DNA from: Candidatus Cloacimonas sp. 4484_140
GTDB lineage: Bacteria > Cloacimonadota > Cloacimonadia > JGIOTU-2
Length of the DNA stretch: 15,911 nt
Reading direction: 5' to 3'
Assembly: GCA_002049945.1 (NCBI GenBank)
Contig: MVCT01000009.1
Coordinates: 1-15,911 of the forward strand
Of the stretch, positions 1 to 7,849 are shown in pieces. Both the position numbers and the translations under genes were made by a program. The notes beneath the pieces were generated by a model that was not told where the DNA came from, made no database searches, and saw only the letters and a list, made by a program, of their open reading frames with translations. Every line of letters begins with the position of its first letter. Positions within the stretch are counted from its first letter, which is position 1.

Positions 1-1087
1 TCCTTTAGCAAAAGATGGTATAGATGTTCTGGATAAAGAAAAAGATCTAATAATCGCTGGCTTAAACAGACTTAATCCCCCTATTAGTGCAGAGGAATAC
101 AAATCATTGCAATTCCAGGAAGGCAGCCTTGATTTCCTATCTGCTGAAGAGCGAACCTATTACATAACCGGTGGGGATATTTTAATAATCAAACTTCCGG
201 ACGAAAAGGAGTTCAGTACTTATGAAGTTAACTTTGAGGGTTATATTACTCTACCAAAATTGGGAAATTTCAAAGCAGAAGGGCTTACAATTGGTGAACT
301 CGAAAAATCTATCTTCTTCAGCTTACCCCTTTATCTGCGGAGACAGGAGGAAGTACGAGTTCAAATAAAGGAGAAAAGAAAATACATTCAGGTTTTGGGC
401 TATGTGGGGGCTCCTGGTTGGTATCTGCTTCCCGAAAATGCCGGAATTCAGGGCGCCTTTGTTGCTGCCGGTGGAATGATAGATGGATCAATTTGGAACG
501 AGGTTAACCTCTATAGAACAACATACAGTCTAAAATCGGCTGAACAGAAAACAATTCTTGTTGATATGTTTACCTTCCTCACATCTACTGATTATAATCT
601 ATTGCCGAAATTAAAATCAAAAGACATCATTATAGTCCCTATGACCCCCCTAATGGGAACGACAAAGAGATCACTGGGGGCATGGAATCCGCCCCAAGAA
701 AGACTTGAAACTGATACAGAAGATAAAATTCGTGTGGCAGGAAGAGTTGGTAATCCAAGTTTAATCGAACCAATCAAAGGTAGCAATCTACTCGACATAT
801 TAATCTCTGCTGGTGGCACAAGTTCAGATGCTGATCTGCAACATATATTTTTAGTAAAAAAATTGAAAGATGGAAAATATCGTACAAAAGTGGTCGATTT
901 GCAGAAATATATTGAGGACAAAAACTTTCAGGATATCCCCTATGTGGGAGCCGGTGAAACAATCTATGTGCCGGAAAAAAGAAAAACCTGGATATCCAAG
1001 GCATGGAAAGGTTCAATCGGTTTCTTAAAAGATATTATGTATCTTGTTTCTGTATTTACTACTTTGTATTTACTTTCAAATCAATAA
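1..1087 (+). CDS. Polysaccharide export protein, Wza/SLBB family (5' partial)
   Basis: The reading frame is open from the left edge (first complete codon at base 2), so a start at the TTG of 107 would be an artefact; 361 residues are visible. An N-terminal signal or lipobox would lie outside the window. Visible residues about 53-125 (YYITGGDIL, then VNFEGYITLPKLG) match the polysaccharide biosynthesis/export domain. Two SLBB-type beta-grasp repeats follow at about 129-215 (VLGYVGAPGWY, AGG) and 243-325 (VAGRVGNPS, ISAGGTSSDADL). Residues about 341-358 form a hydrophobic C-terminal segment that could be a membrane helix, comparable in position to the outer-membrane helix of Wza. The family forms the periplasmic/outer-membrane channel through which capsule or exopolysaccharide leaves the cell. 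The next gene, a chain-length/BY-kinase relative, follows after 3 bases, which is the usual partner arrangement. Confidence 0.88.
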   Translation, partial: PLAKDGIDVLDKEKDLIIAGLNRLNPPISAEEYKSLQFQEGSLDFLSAEERTYYITGGDILIIKLPDEKEFSTYEVNFEGYITLPKLGNFKAEGLTIGELEKSIFFSLPLYLRRQEEVRVQIKEKRKYIQVLGYVGAPGWYLLPENAGIQGAFVAAGGMIDGSIWNEVNLYRTTYSLKSAEQKTILVDMFTFLTSTDYNLLPKLKSKDIIIVPMTPLMGTTKRSLGAWNPPQERLETDTEDKIRVAGRVGNPSLIEPIKGSNLLDILISAGGTSSDADLQHIFLVKKLKDGKYRTKVVDLQKYIEDKNFQDIPYVGAGETIYVPEKRKTWISKAWKGSIGFLKDIMYLVSVFTTLYLLSNQ

Positions 1088-1090
1088 ATT

Positions 1091-2686
1091 ATGAATCTAA
1101 CAAAAGGCATAAAGACTTATAATTTTGTAGAATTCAGTCGGATGAACAAAATTATTTCTAAAGAAATTCAAAAGCAAAATGGAAAAACTATCCTCTTCAC
1201 CAGCGGTGGCGAGGCAGAGGGCAAGACTTTTATGGCTGTTAACCTTGCCTTGAATTTCATAAAAAACACACCTCAAAGAGTCCTCCTGGTTGATATGAAT
1301 TTGAGAAATCCACAGCTGCATAAAATCTTTGGGCTGCCAAAAGAAAATGGTGTCACGGATATCATCAATGATAAAATCCATTATGAAGATGCCCTAAAAA
1401 CCACTGATTTCCCAAATCTTAAAATAATTACGAGCGGAACCTATAGCGGAATTGTAGCTCAATCATTCAACGATCTAAGGTTTGTCATAGAAGAATTCAG
1501 GCAATCGGTTGATATTGTTATCTTTGAATCTTCCCCAATATTAGTCTCAAATAAGGGAAACATTGATCCCGCAATATTGAGTTCGCTCATTGACACTGTT
1601 GTGCTTGTCGTACTCGCACTAAGAACAAGGAAAATATCTGTTTTAAAATCCAATGAACTTATAAATCTAGCTGGCGGTAAAATTTTTGGTGTTGTGATGA
1701 ATAATAAATATGTTCCCCAAGAGAAGAAGAAATCCAATTATAAAAGTGAAGCAACATTATTTATTGAAAAAGTGCCCTTGAAAACAGAGGAGATCATATT
1801 CCGCCGTGGCTCATCTCGAATAGATATAACTAAGGAAATAGTAAGATTACGATCCTTTGATTTTACTCAAGCTGTTATGAGATCACTACCCGAAAAAACT
1901 TTTTTTGAACTATACAAAGAGCTCAGTTTAAAAGAGAGAATATTTCAAAGGATAAAAAATCTTATTGGAACTAAAGCATACAACTCTTTTAAGAAAATAT
2001 TCGGAAGACCCATAGAAGATCATCAGAATGAACGTGAAATTGAAAAGAATATTCTTGTCAAAATACAAGATAGCAGGAGTATAAAATATCGTGGAGATGG
2101 AGTTCTAACTATATCTGCAACAACTCAAGATCCTTACATATCTTACCAAATAGTAAATGCTTATATAACACTTTGGCAGGGCATGAATCTTCAAGAAAAT
2201 AAAGAAGATGTAATATCTGCAAGGAAGTTTATTGAAGAAGAACTGGAAACAGCCTCCAAGAAACTCAATGTCGCTGAAGAAAATTATCAAAAATATAAAC
2301 AGTATATCGGAGTCCCTATTCATTATGATTATCGCGAAGAATGGGAAATTGAAAGTATTGACCCCGAATTGGCACGGCTCTCCTCAGAAGTGAAATCTAA
2401 TCGTGCAAATTATAATGCCTGGTACAACAAATTACGCGAGATACAAGTTTGGGAAAGACTTATAAGAAGCGACATTCAAGTAATAGACGTTCCTCAGATC
2501 CCGGAAAAGCCAACTGGTTCGAGTAAAATGAGAACACGACTTATTGGTTTTATTTTTGCTTTATTCGTCGCAGTTGGACTGCCAATAATGGTTGACTTTC
2601 TGAAAGATTATGTTAAAAAACCCATTGATATTGAAAGACTTCTTAGCGTTCCGGTTGTGGGTGTTATCCCTAATATGGGAAAGTAA
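1091..2686 (+). CDS. BY-kinase-like ATPase fused to a Wzz-type chain-length module, unusual order
   Basis: 531 residues. Residues about 10-205 resemble the P-loop domain of bacterial tyrosine kinases (Wzc/CpsD type): Walker A G39-x4-G44-K45-T46, Walker A' LLVDMN at 65-70, Walker B-like IVIFESSP at 142-149. Residues about 240-480 look like the periplasmic part of Wzz/GumC proteins: EIVRLRSFDF, a TISATTQDP segment, a helix-rich stretch at about 371-405 and a proline motif near 471-474. One membrane helix follows (about 484-503), then a tail ending VPVVGVIP, which in standard proteins is the linker just before the kinase. The modules are therefore in reversed order, and no first membrane helix lies between them. 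Canonical proteins control polymer length and export and cycle tyrosine phosphorylation. Here D70 and the Walker B Asp are replaced (Asn, Glu), so kinase activity is doubtful. The start lacks a Shine-Dalgarno sequence and lies 3 bases after the export gene. Confidence 0.8.
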   Translation: MNLTKGIKTYNFVEFSRMNKIISKEIQKQNGKTILFTSGGEAEGKTFMAVNLALNFIKNTPQRVLLVDMNLRNPQLHKIFGLPKENGVTDIINDKIHYEDALKTTDFPNLKIITSGTYSGIVAQSFNDLRFVIEEFRQSVDIVIFESSPILVSNKGNIDPAILSSLIDTVVLVVLALRTRKISVLKSNELINLAGGKIFGVVMNNKYVPQEKKKSNYKSEATLFIEKVPLKTEEIIFRRGSSRIDITKEIVRLRSFDFTQAVMRSLPEKTFFELYKELSLKERIFQRIKNLIGTKAYNSFKKIFGRPIEDHQNEREIEKNILVKIQDSRSIKYRGDGVLTISATTQDPYISYQIVNAYITLWQGMNLQENKEDVISARKFIEEELETASKKLNVAEENYQKYKQYIGVPIHYDYREEWEIESIDPELARLSSEVKSNRANYNAWYNKLREIQVWERLIRSDIQVIDVPQIPEKPTGSSKMRTRLIGFIFALFVAVGLPIMVDFLKDYVKKPIDIERLLSVPVVGVIPNMGK

Positions 2687-2809
2687 TTTATAGACCATCG
2701 ACAAAAAAACTGTTAGGTATATTACTGTGAATCAAGATTAAATGATCATTAATAAACTTCAATGTTTGGCATTTGCTAAACTTTATTTAAATTAACCGTT
2801 TTAAGTATC
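2687..2809 (+). other. Intergenic gap between kinase/Wzz-like gene and polymerase/ligase gene
   Basis: This is the longest spacer inside the polysaccharide locus. It holds a 10-base perfect palindrome (AATGATCATT, 2741-2750) and a longer dyad at 2764-2781, described separately. TATATT at 2718-2723 is -10-like but has no properly spaced -35. The following ATG at 2810 has no recognisable Shine-Dalgarno sequence. Confidence 0.6.
2764..2788 (+). terminator. Possible hairpin terminator or operator dyad
   Basis: GTTTGGCA (2764-2771) and TGCTAAAC (2774-2781) can pair over eight positions, one of them G-U, around a TT centre. The 3' side is followed by the T-rich TTTATTT. The stem is only moderately GC-rich and the loop very tight, so it could equally be a protein-binding dyad just upstream of the ATG at 2810. 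It could attenuate read-through from the export/kinase-like pair into the polymerase and transferase genes. Confidence 0.3.
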
Positions 2810-4297
2810 ATGGCTAATCAGGGATCATTAACCTATCCACTTCGAGTTCGACCGAGCATAATCGATCAACCGGTTCTAAGCAATAGATTTTTTTATTTTA
2901 TTGTATCATTTTTCATTCTATTACAGGCAATTGTTGTTTATTTCAATATTGAATCAAGAATGTTCATTGCGTTCTGCTATTTTTCTATAGCCATTCTATT
3001 CTTTTTTTCTCTAAATAAACCAGAACTCCCTATCTTTGCGATCACATTATATGTCCCATTCAGTAAAATTATTGTAGGTGATCTCACTACTGCTGTAAAT
3101 TTTACAAATGTACTTCTTCTTATGGTTCTCTTCTCCTGGTTTATCAGCCACGAATCTAGGGAAGAGCGTTTTTTGTTACGCACTCCACTTAACTTTCCGC
3201 TTTTCCTTTTTGCTTTACTGGGAATTATTTCCCTGGTTCAGGGGAGTTATTATATGGTTGATGTTGAAGGAGGAAATATAATATTCTCTTTCTGGCGATG
3301 GTATGTACCGATGTTCCTATATATTGTTGTTGTGAATAACGTTCGAGATAAAGAGTCAATAAAAAAAGTTTTCGTTATTATTATGTTTACTGCTGTTGTA
3401 GTAGCATTGATCACCATTCGTCAACATGCGAACCTTGGGGATGTATCTTCCTGGGCAAAAGCAAGGATTGGGGGCATTGCAGGAAACCCGAATACTCTCG
3501 GCGCATTTTTTGTCAACTATGCACCTTTACTTCTTGGGATCTGTATCTATAATGCCCATAAAATACGAAGCTGGACATATATGATCTTTTTTCTTTTATG
3601 CGCCAGGGGCGCTCATGTTACTTATTCAAGAGGAACCTGGCTAGCTTTTGGGGTTGGAGCTTTGCTGGTTATTGTAATAACAAGAAGTAAAAAGCTTATT
3701 ATACCGGGAATACTACTAATTATTCTTGTTATTATCAACCCATCAATACTTCCCGAAAGTATTACAGGAAGATTCAAATCGACTTTCACCCATGAGCAGA
3801 CATATTTTGAACAATCCGTTGAAGAGAAGGTCGAAAAAAGCGCTTCTGACAGGATTATCATCTGGAGAGGTGCCTTAAATATGATTAAGAAAAATCCCAT
3901 TCTTGGATTTGGCTTTGGTGTGTTTCCTTATTTTATTATGGACTACTCTGAGATTGAGGAAAAGCGCGATGCTCATAATACATATCTTCGAATTGCAGCC
4001 GAGATGGGTGTGCCTGCACTATTGGTGTTTCTTTCATTACTGATCATTGTATTTTCTACAACCCTATGGGTTTTCAGATATTCGAAAGACAATTTCTTTA
4101 AGGGATGTGCAGCAGGATTTCTTGGAGGTATCGTCGGACTTGCTGTGGCATGTATGTTCGGTTCAAGAATGAATTCTCTTGAAATCGCCGGACAATTCTG
4201 GATCATTGCGGCTCTGATGCAAAGACTGAAAATCATCATAACACAAGAAATGATAGATGCAAACAAATTAAAATCCCAATCGCATGAAGATAAATAA
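2810..4297 (+). CDS. O-antigen polymerase/ligase family membrane protein (Wzy/WaaL-like)
   Basis: 495 residues with about ten or more hydrophobic segments across residues 27-470 and a large loop at about 310-400. Family marks are GNPNTLGAF at 225-233, YSRGTWLAF at 272-280, the loop pattern WRGALNMIKKNPILGFG at 352-368, and DAHNTYLRIAAEMG at 387-400. The AHN histidine and loop arginines match the PF04932 pattern needed for glycan transfer. Members either polymerise lipid-linked repeat units at the periplasmic face (Wzy) or attach finished chains to an acceptor (WaaL); sequence alone cannot separate these. The position after a Wza/Wzz-like pair and before glycosyltransferases favours Wzy-type polymerisation. 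The gene overlaps the next one by 14 bases, so the two are probably translated together. Confidence 0.88.
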   Translation: MANQGSLTYPLRVRPSIIDQPVLSNRFFYFIVSFFILLQAIVVYFNIESRMFIAFCYFSIAILFFFSLNKPELPIFAITLYVPFSKIIVGDLTTAVNFTNVLLLMVLFSWFISHESREERFLLRTPLNFPLFLFALLGIISLVQGSYYMVDVEGGNIIFSFWRWYVPMFLYIVVVNNVRDKESIKKVFVIIMFTAVVVALITIRQHANLGDVSSWAKARIGGIAGNPNTLGAFFVNYAPLLLGICIYNAHKIRSWTYMIFFLLCARGAHVTYSRGTWLAFGVGALLVIVITRSKKLIIPGILLIILVIINPSILPESITGRFKSTFTHEQTYFEQSVEEKVEKSASDRIIIWRGALNMIKKNPILGFGFGVFPYFIMDYSEIEEKRDAHNTYLRIAAEMGVPALLVFLSLLIIVFSTTLWVFRYSKDNFFKGCAAGFLGGIVGLAVACMFGSRMNSLEIAGQFWIIAALMQRLKIIITQEMIDANKLKSQSHEDK

Positions 4298-5510
4298 TAA
4301 AAAAATAGCATATATATTATCGCAATTCCCTGAAACCCATGAAACCTTTATATTAAGAGAAATAATAGAGTTAAAGAAAAATCAGATCAACGTTCAGCTT
4401 TTCTCACTGAAGAAATGTAAGGATAAGGTCGTACACCCCCAAGCTCAAGAATTTATAACACAGACTCACTATTCCGCACTCCTTTCAATAAATGTGATAA
4501 AAGCCCTTCTGTATTTCATATGGAACAGACCATTGGAATGCCTTAGCTTATTCACCTATTTGATTAAATCAAATATTACTTCATTTGAGTTTCTTATAAA
4601 ATCAATAGCAATAATTCCCATTTCATTATATTATGCAAAATTAATAAGGGATCTGGAGATTACCCACCTTCATGCACATTGGGCAACTATACCCACGACA
4701 AGTGCAGTTATTATCTCGAAAATTCTGGGAATTTCATTTAGTTTTACTGCCCATGCATGGGATATTTTTCTACCAAATCCAATGCTGAAGGAAAAAGTTC
4801 AGCATGCAGAATTCGTTGCGACATGTACCGGCTATAATAAAAAATATCTGGATTCATTACTTGATTATAAAGAGAATGATAAGATAATCCTGAACTATCA
4901 CGGAATTGATTTTGATACGCTACCGGAAATAAATAAAAATATCGAAGATAACCTGATCTTCTCAATTGGAAGACTGTGCGAGCAGAAAGGATTTCCCTAT
5001 CTTCTTGATGCCTGTGATATTCTTCGTGATCAAGGTTATCAATTCAAGTGTATTATTATCGGAGAGGGTCCAGACAGAAAAGCCCTCACATTACAAATCG
5101 AACAATTGGAATTACAGGAATATGTCGTGCTATCCGGGATGAAACCTCAATCCTACATTTTTGATATGTTCAATAAAGCCCGGATGTTCGTATTACCTTG
5201 TGTTATTTCAAAAAATGGTGACAGAGATGGTATCCCTAATGTGATGATCGAAGCTCTTGCAATGCGCACACCTGTTATATCAACTACGGTCTCAGGAGTG
5301 CCGGAAATAATACAAAACAACATTACAGGTATTACAGTTGAGCCAAGAAATTCACTACAGCTTGCAGATGCGATCATTGGATTGCTTAATGATCCCGACG
5401 CAGCAAAAACATTTGTGAAAAACGGAAGGGAGCTTGTTGAAGAAAAATTCGATATCAAAAAGAATGTAAGAGAACTAGTCTCAATATTAATTAATAGAAA
5501 TCATGAATAA
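4284..5510 (+). CDS. GT4 glycosyltransferase (colanic-acid WcaL/exopolysaccharide type)
   Basis: 408 residues, two Rossmann-like halves of the GT-B fold. The N-terminal half begins IAYILSQFPETHETFILREI, a start typical of WcaL-like transferases, and contains HLHAHWA (128-134) and TAHAWDI (155-161). The C-terminal half has SIGRLCEQKG (227-236), IIIGEGPDR (257-265) and the donor-binding stretch DGIPNVMIE (315-323). That stretch is the E-x7-E motif with Asp in the first position. VSGVPEI follows at 336-342. The enzyme should transfer a sugar from a nucleotide donor, with retention, onto the growing lipid-linked repeat unit at the cytoplasmic face; donor and linkage cannot be read from sequence. 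It overlaps the polymerase gene by 14 bases upstream and the next transferase by 8 bases downstream (ATGAATAA). Confidence 0.9.
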   Translation: MKINNKKIAYILSQFPETHETFILREIIELKKNQINVQLFSLKKCKDKVVHPQAQEFITQTHYSALLSINVIKALLYFIWNRPLECLSLFTYLIKSNITSFEFLIKSIAIIPISLYYAKLIRDLEITHLHAHWATIPTTSAVIISKILGISFSFTAHAWDIFLPNPMLKEKVQHAEFVATCTGYNKKYLDSLLDYKENDKIILNYHGIDFDTLPEINKNIEDNLIFSIGRLCEQKGFPYLLDACDILRDQGYQFKCIIIGEGPDRKALTLQIEQLELQEYVVLSGMKPQSYIFDMFNKARMFVLPCVISKNGDRDGIPNVMIEALAMRTPVISTTVSGVPEIIQNNITGITVEPRNSLQLADAIIGLLNDPDAAKTFVKNGRELVEEKFDIKKNVRELVSILINRNHE

Positions 5511-6621
5511 AATAAACATTCTTTACATCATCTGGTCATTGGGTTTAGGGGGTGCAGAAAAGGTCGTTATTGACCTATGCAAAAACATAGATAAAGATAA
5601 ATTTTATCCAACAGTCTGTTGCCTTAACGATAAGGGGATATTCTCTGATGAATTAGAAGATGTTGGAATCGAAGTAATACCTTTATATAAAAAACCAAAA
5701 TTTGACCCATACATAATATACAAAATTTATAAACTCATCAAAGAAAAACAAATCAATCTCGTGCATACTCACCTATGGACTGCAAATTTCTGGGGAAGAA
5801 TTGCTGCAAAACTTGCAGGAGTAAAAGTCATTGTAATTACTGAACATAACGTTGATGTTTGGAAAAGAAGAGCTCATTTTTGGGCGGATAGCTTGCTGGC
5901 ATCTATTACTAATAAAATCATCGCTGTTTCTAATAAGGTTAAAGAATTTTATATTAAGATGACAAAAATCAATCCTGATAAATTCATTACAATTTATAAC
6001 GGAGTGGATCTAACAAAATTTAATATCAAAATTAATGTTTTGGAAAAAAGAAAAGAATTCGGCATAGAACCATCCGATAAAGTTATTGTGATTATTGGAC
6101 GACTGGAAGCTGCCAAAGCTCATCATGTTTTTTTAAAAGCATTAAAAGAGGTAATAAATGAGACTCTAAATTTCAAGGCACTTATAATTGGTGACGGCTC
6201 ATTAAAACAAGAAATTATTCTTCTTACGAAAGAACTCAATCTTCAGAATAATGTAATTATCACCGGATTGAGGAAGGATATTCCCGAATTGCTCTCTATA
6301 GCCGATCTTTTCGTGCTCTCTTCTACGAGAGAAGGATTTCCAATAACTTTATTAGAAGCTATGAGACAGGGAATACCAGCCGTAGTTACAAATGTCGGCG
6401 GAAATTCTGAGCTATGTATAAACGGAGAAACAGGAATAATTGTTGAGCCAAACAATCCAAGGACTCTTGCTGAAGCCATTCTTAAACTATTAACAGATCA
6501 AAATCTATCAAACAATTTCTCGGAAGCTTCAAAAGTGAGAATCCAAAAACTATTTACTGCAGAAATAATGGCAAAAAATCACGAAGCTTTATATTTAAAT
6601 CTATTGAATAAACCAATTTAG
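5503..6621 (+). CDS. GT4 glycosyltransferase, second of three
   Basis: 372 residues. The N-terminal domain starts with a short strand and the glycine-rich loop LGLGGAEKVV (13-22) and includes HTHLW (88-92) and TEHN (113-116). The C-terminal donor domain has IIGRLEAAKAH (197-207), ALIIGDGS (226-233), TGLRKDI (254-260) and the complete E-x7-E motif, E277 and E285 in EGFPITLLE. NVGGNSELI-like and NGETG segments follow at about 297-310. This is a cytoplasmic retaining transferase assembling the repeat unit; its sugar specificity is unknown. Its 8-base overlap with the previous gene and 6-base gap to the next place all three transferases in one message. The absence of a Shine-Dalgarno sequence suggests translational coupling. 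Confidence 0.9.
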   Translation: MNKINILYIIWSLGLGGAEKVVIDLCKNIDKDKFYPTVCCLNDKGIFSDELEDVGIEVIPLYKKPKFDPYIIYKIYKLIKEKQINLVHTHLWTANFWGRIAAKLAGVKVIVITEHNVDVWKRRAHFWADSLLASITNKIIAVSNKVKEFYIKMTKINPDKFITIYNGVDLTKFNIKINVLEKRKEFGIEPSDKVIVIIGRLEAAKAHHVFLKALKEVINETLNFKALIIGDGSLKQEIILLTKELNLQNNVIITGLRKDIPELLSIADLFVLSSTREGFPITLLEAMRQGIPAVVTNVGGNSELCINGETGIIVEPNNPRTLAEAILKLLTDQNLSNNFSEASKVRIQKLFTAEIMAKNHEALYLNLLNKPI

Positions 6622-6627
6622 CAATTA

Positions 6628-7743
6628 ATGAAAACAAATATTTTACTCTGCATTGACCATCTTGATCCGGGGGGAGCCCAAAGACAGATCATAGAATTAG
6701 CCAAAAGATTACCTAGCTCAGAATTTGCAATTACAGTATGCAATCTCGACCAAAAAAAAGCAATGCTCAAAAAAGAAATTGAGGAAATGGATATCACAGT
6801 AAAATTATTATCTCAGCATGGCTTTTTCGATTTAAAAACACTTATCAAGTTATATAATTTCATCAAAAAAAATAACTTCGATATTGTTCACACATATTTA
6901 TTCACGGCTGACACTTATGGAAGAATCTGTGCAATACTTGCACGAACACCGGTTGTTATAGCATCGATGAGAAGTGTTGATAATTGGAAAAATCTTTTGC
7001 ATAAAATCACAGATAGGATTCTTGCGATAGGAACTGATAAAATTATCGTAAATGCAAAAGAAATACAAAAATTTTTACAAAAAGTAGAAAAAATATCCCC
7101 AAAAAAAATCAGAGTGATCTATAATGGAATTGATGAAAATTTATTTGGGCTAAAGGTAAATTCAGAAAAAATCAGAAAGGATTTGGGGCTTAGAAATGGA
7201 GATTTATTAGTCGGCATATTTGCACGCAACGATCCCGTGAAAGATCACAAAACATTTTTTCAAGCATCAAAAATCATATTGAACAATTTCTCAAATATTA
7301 CATTTCTTGCAATGGGATATGGTATGACCAATGCATCTATGAAAGAAATTGTACGAAAACTTAGCATTGAAGATTATGTAATTTTGATGGATCATTCAAC
7401 CGAGTATCTTAGCTATCTCGGATCGGTAGATATTTCTGTAATTTCATCTTTGACTGAGGGTTGTTCAAATGTAATCTTAGAATCGATGGCTTTAAAAAAA
7501 CCGGTAGTTGCAACAGAAGTTGGCGGTAATCCCGAATTGATCGTTAACGGCAAAACAGGATATCTTGTTCCACCAAAAAGAGCAGACAAGCTTTCTTCGG
7601 CTATCATAAAACTACTCGACGACCCACTTAAGCGAGAAGAAATGGGAAACGAAGGATTTGTCCGTGCTAAAAACAAATTCTCTATGGAGCAAATGATCAA
7701 ACAAACTGATCAGTTATATAGAGCACTCCTTAAAAAAGAATAA
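6628..7743 (+). CDS. GT4 glycosyltransferase, third of three
   Basis: 371 residues, nearly the same length as the preceding transferase and with key motifs at the same positions: PGGAQRQII (14-22), HTYLF (88-92), IFARNDPVKDH (197-207), and E277/E285 in EGCSNVILE, then EVGGNPELIVNGKTG (297-311). The canonical GR of the donor domain is AR here (A199-R200), with R200 and K205 kept. Like its neighbour it should add one sugar to the lipid-linked unit in the cytoplasm. The co-linear motifs suggest the pair arose by duplication followed by strong divergence, although independent acquisition of two related family members is possible. Its 3' end is followed by a 106-base AT-rich gap. Confidence 0.9.
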   Translation: MKTNILLCIDHLDPGGAQRQIIELAKRLPSSEFAITVCNLDQKKAMLKKEIEEMDITVKLLSQHGFFDLKTLIKLYNFIKKNNFDIVHTYLFTADTYGRICAILARTPVVIASMRSVDNWKNLLHKITDRILAIGTDKIIVNAKEIQKFLQKVEKISPKKIRVIYNGIDENLFGLKVNSEKIRKDLGLRNGDLLVGIFARNDPVKDHKTFFQASKIILNNFSNITFLAMGYGMTNASMKEIVRKLSIEDYVILMDHSTEYLSYLGSVDISVISSLTEGCSNVILESMALKKPVVATEVGGNPELIVNGKTGYLVPPKRADKLSSAIIKLLDDPLKREEMGNEGFVRAKNKFSMEQMIKQTDQLYRALLKKE

Positions 7744-7849
7744 ATACTTTGATTAAATTTTTTTAATTTTAATAATTGGTTTTAATAGATTTTATTTCAG
7801 ATGAATTTGTAAAGATGAAAAAAATAATCAAAAAATCGATTCGAGCATT
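7744..7849 (+). other. AT-rich intergenic gap before the lyase-like gene
   Basis: 106 bases, almost entirely A and T. A 6-bp all-AT dyad (7752-7757 with 7762-7767) is too weak to call a terminator, and no convincing -35/-10 pair is visible. A 12-codon open frame (7815-7853, peptide rich in Lys) ends on the ATGA that begins the next gene. Confidence 0.5.

Noticed and set aside
107..109. TTG as the start codon of the export protein
   Set aside because: The frame stays open to the window edge and the upstream residues continue as a plausible protein, so the gene is 5' truncated.
2698..2723. Sigma-70 promoter TCGACA/TATATT in the first large gap
   Set aside because: The spacer is only 14 bases and the -35 is imperfect; no extended -10.
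2741..2750. Palindrome AATGATCATT as an operator
   Set aside because: Ten AT-rich bases can occur by chance, it appears once, and it does not extend outward.
2764..2776. Sigma-54 promoter (TGGCA...TTGC)
   Set aside because: The GG and GC elements are only about 5 bases apart instead of about 10; the bases are better explained as arms of the dyad.
315..5252. Asp in place of the first Glu in the E-x7-E motif of the first GT4 as a sign of inactivation (motif at 5226-5252)
   Set aside because: D/E alternation at this position is common in the WcaL-like branch, and all other motifs are intact.
7752..7770. Terminator after the third GT4 gene
   Set aside because: A 6-bp stem made only of A-T pairs is too unstable to support a call.
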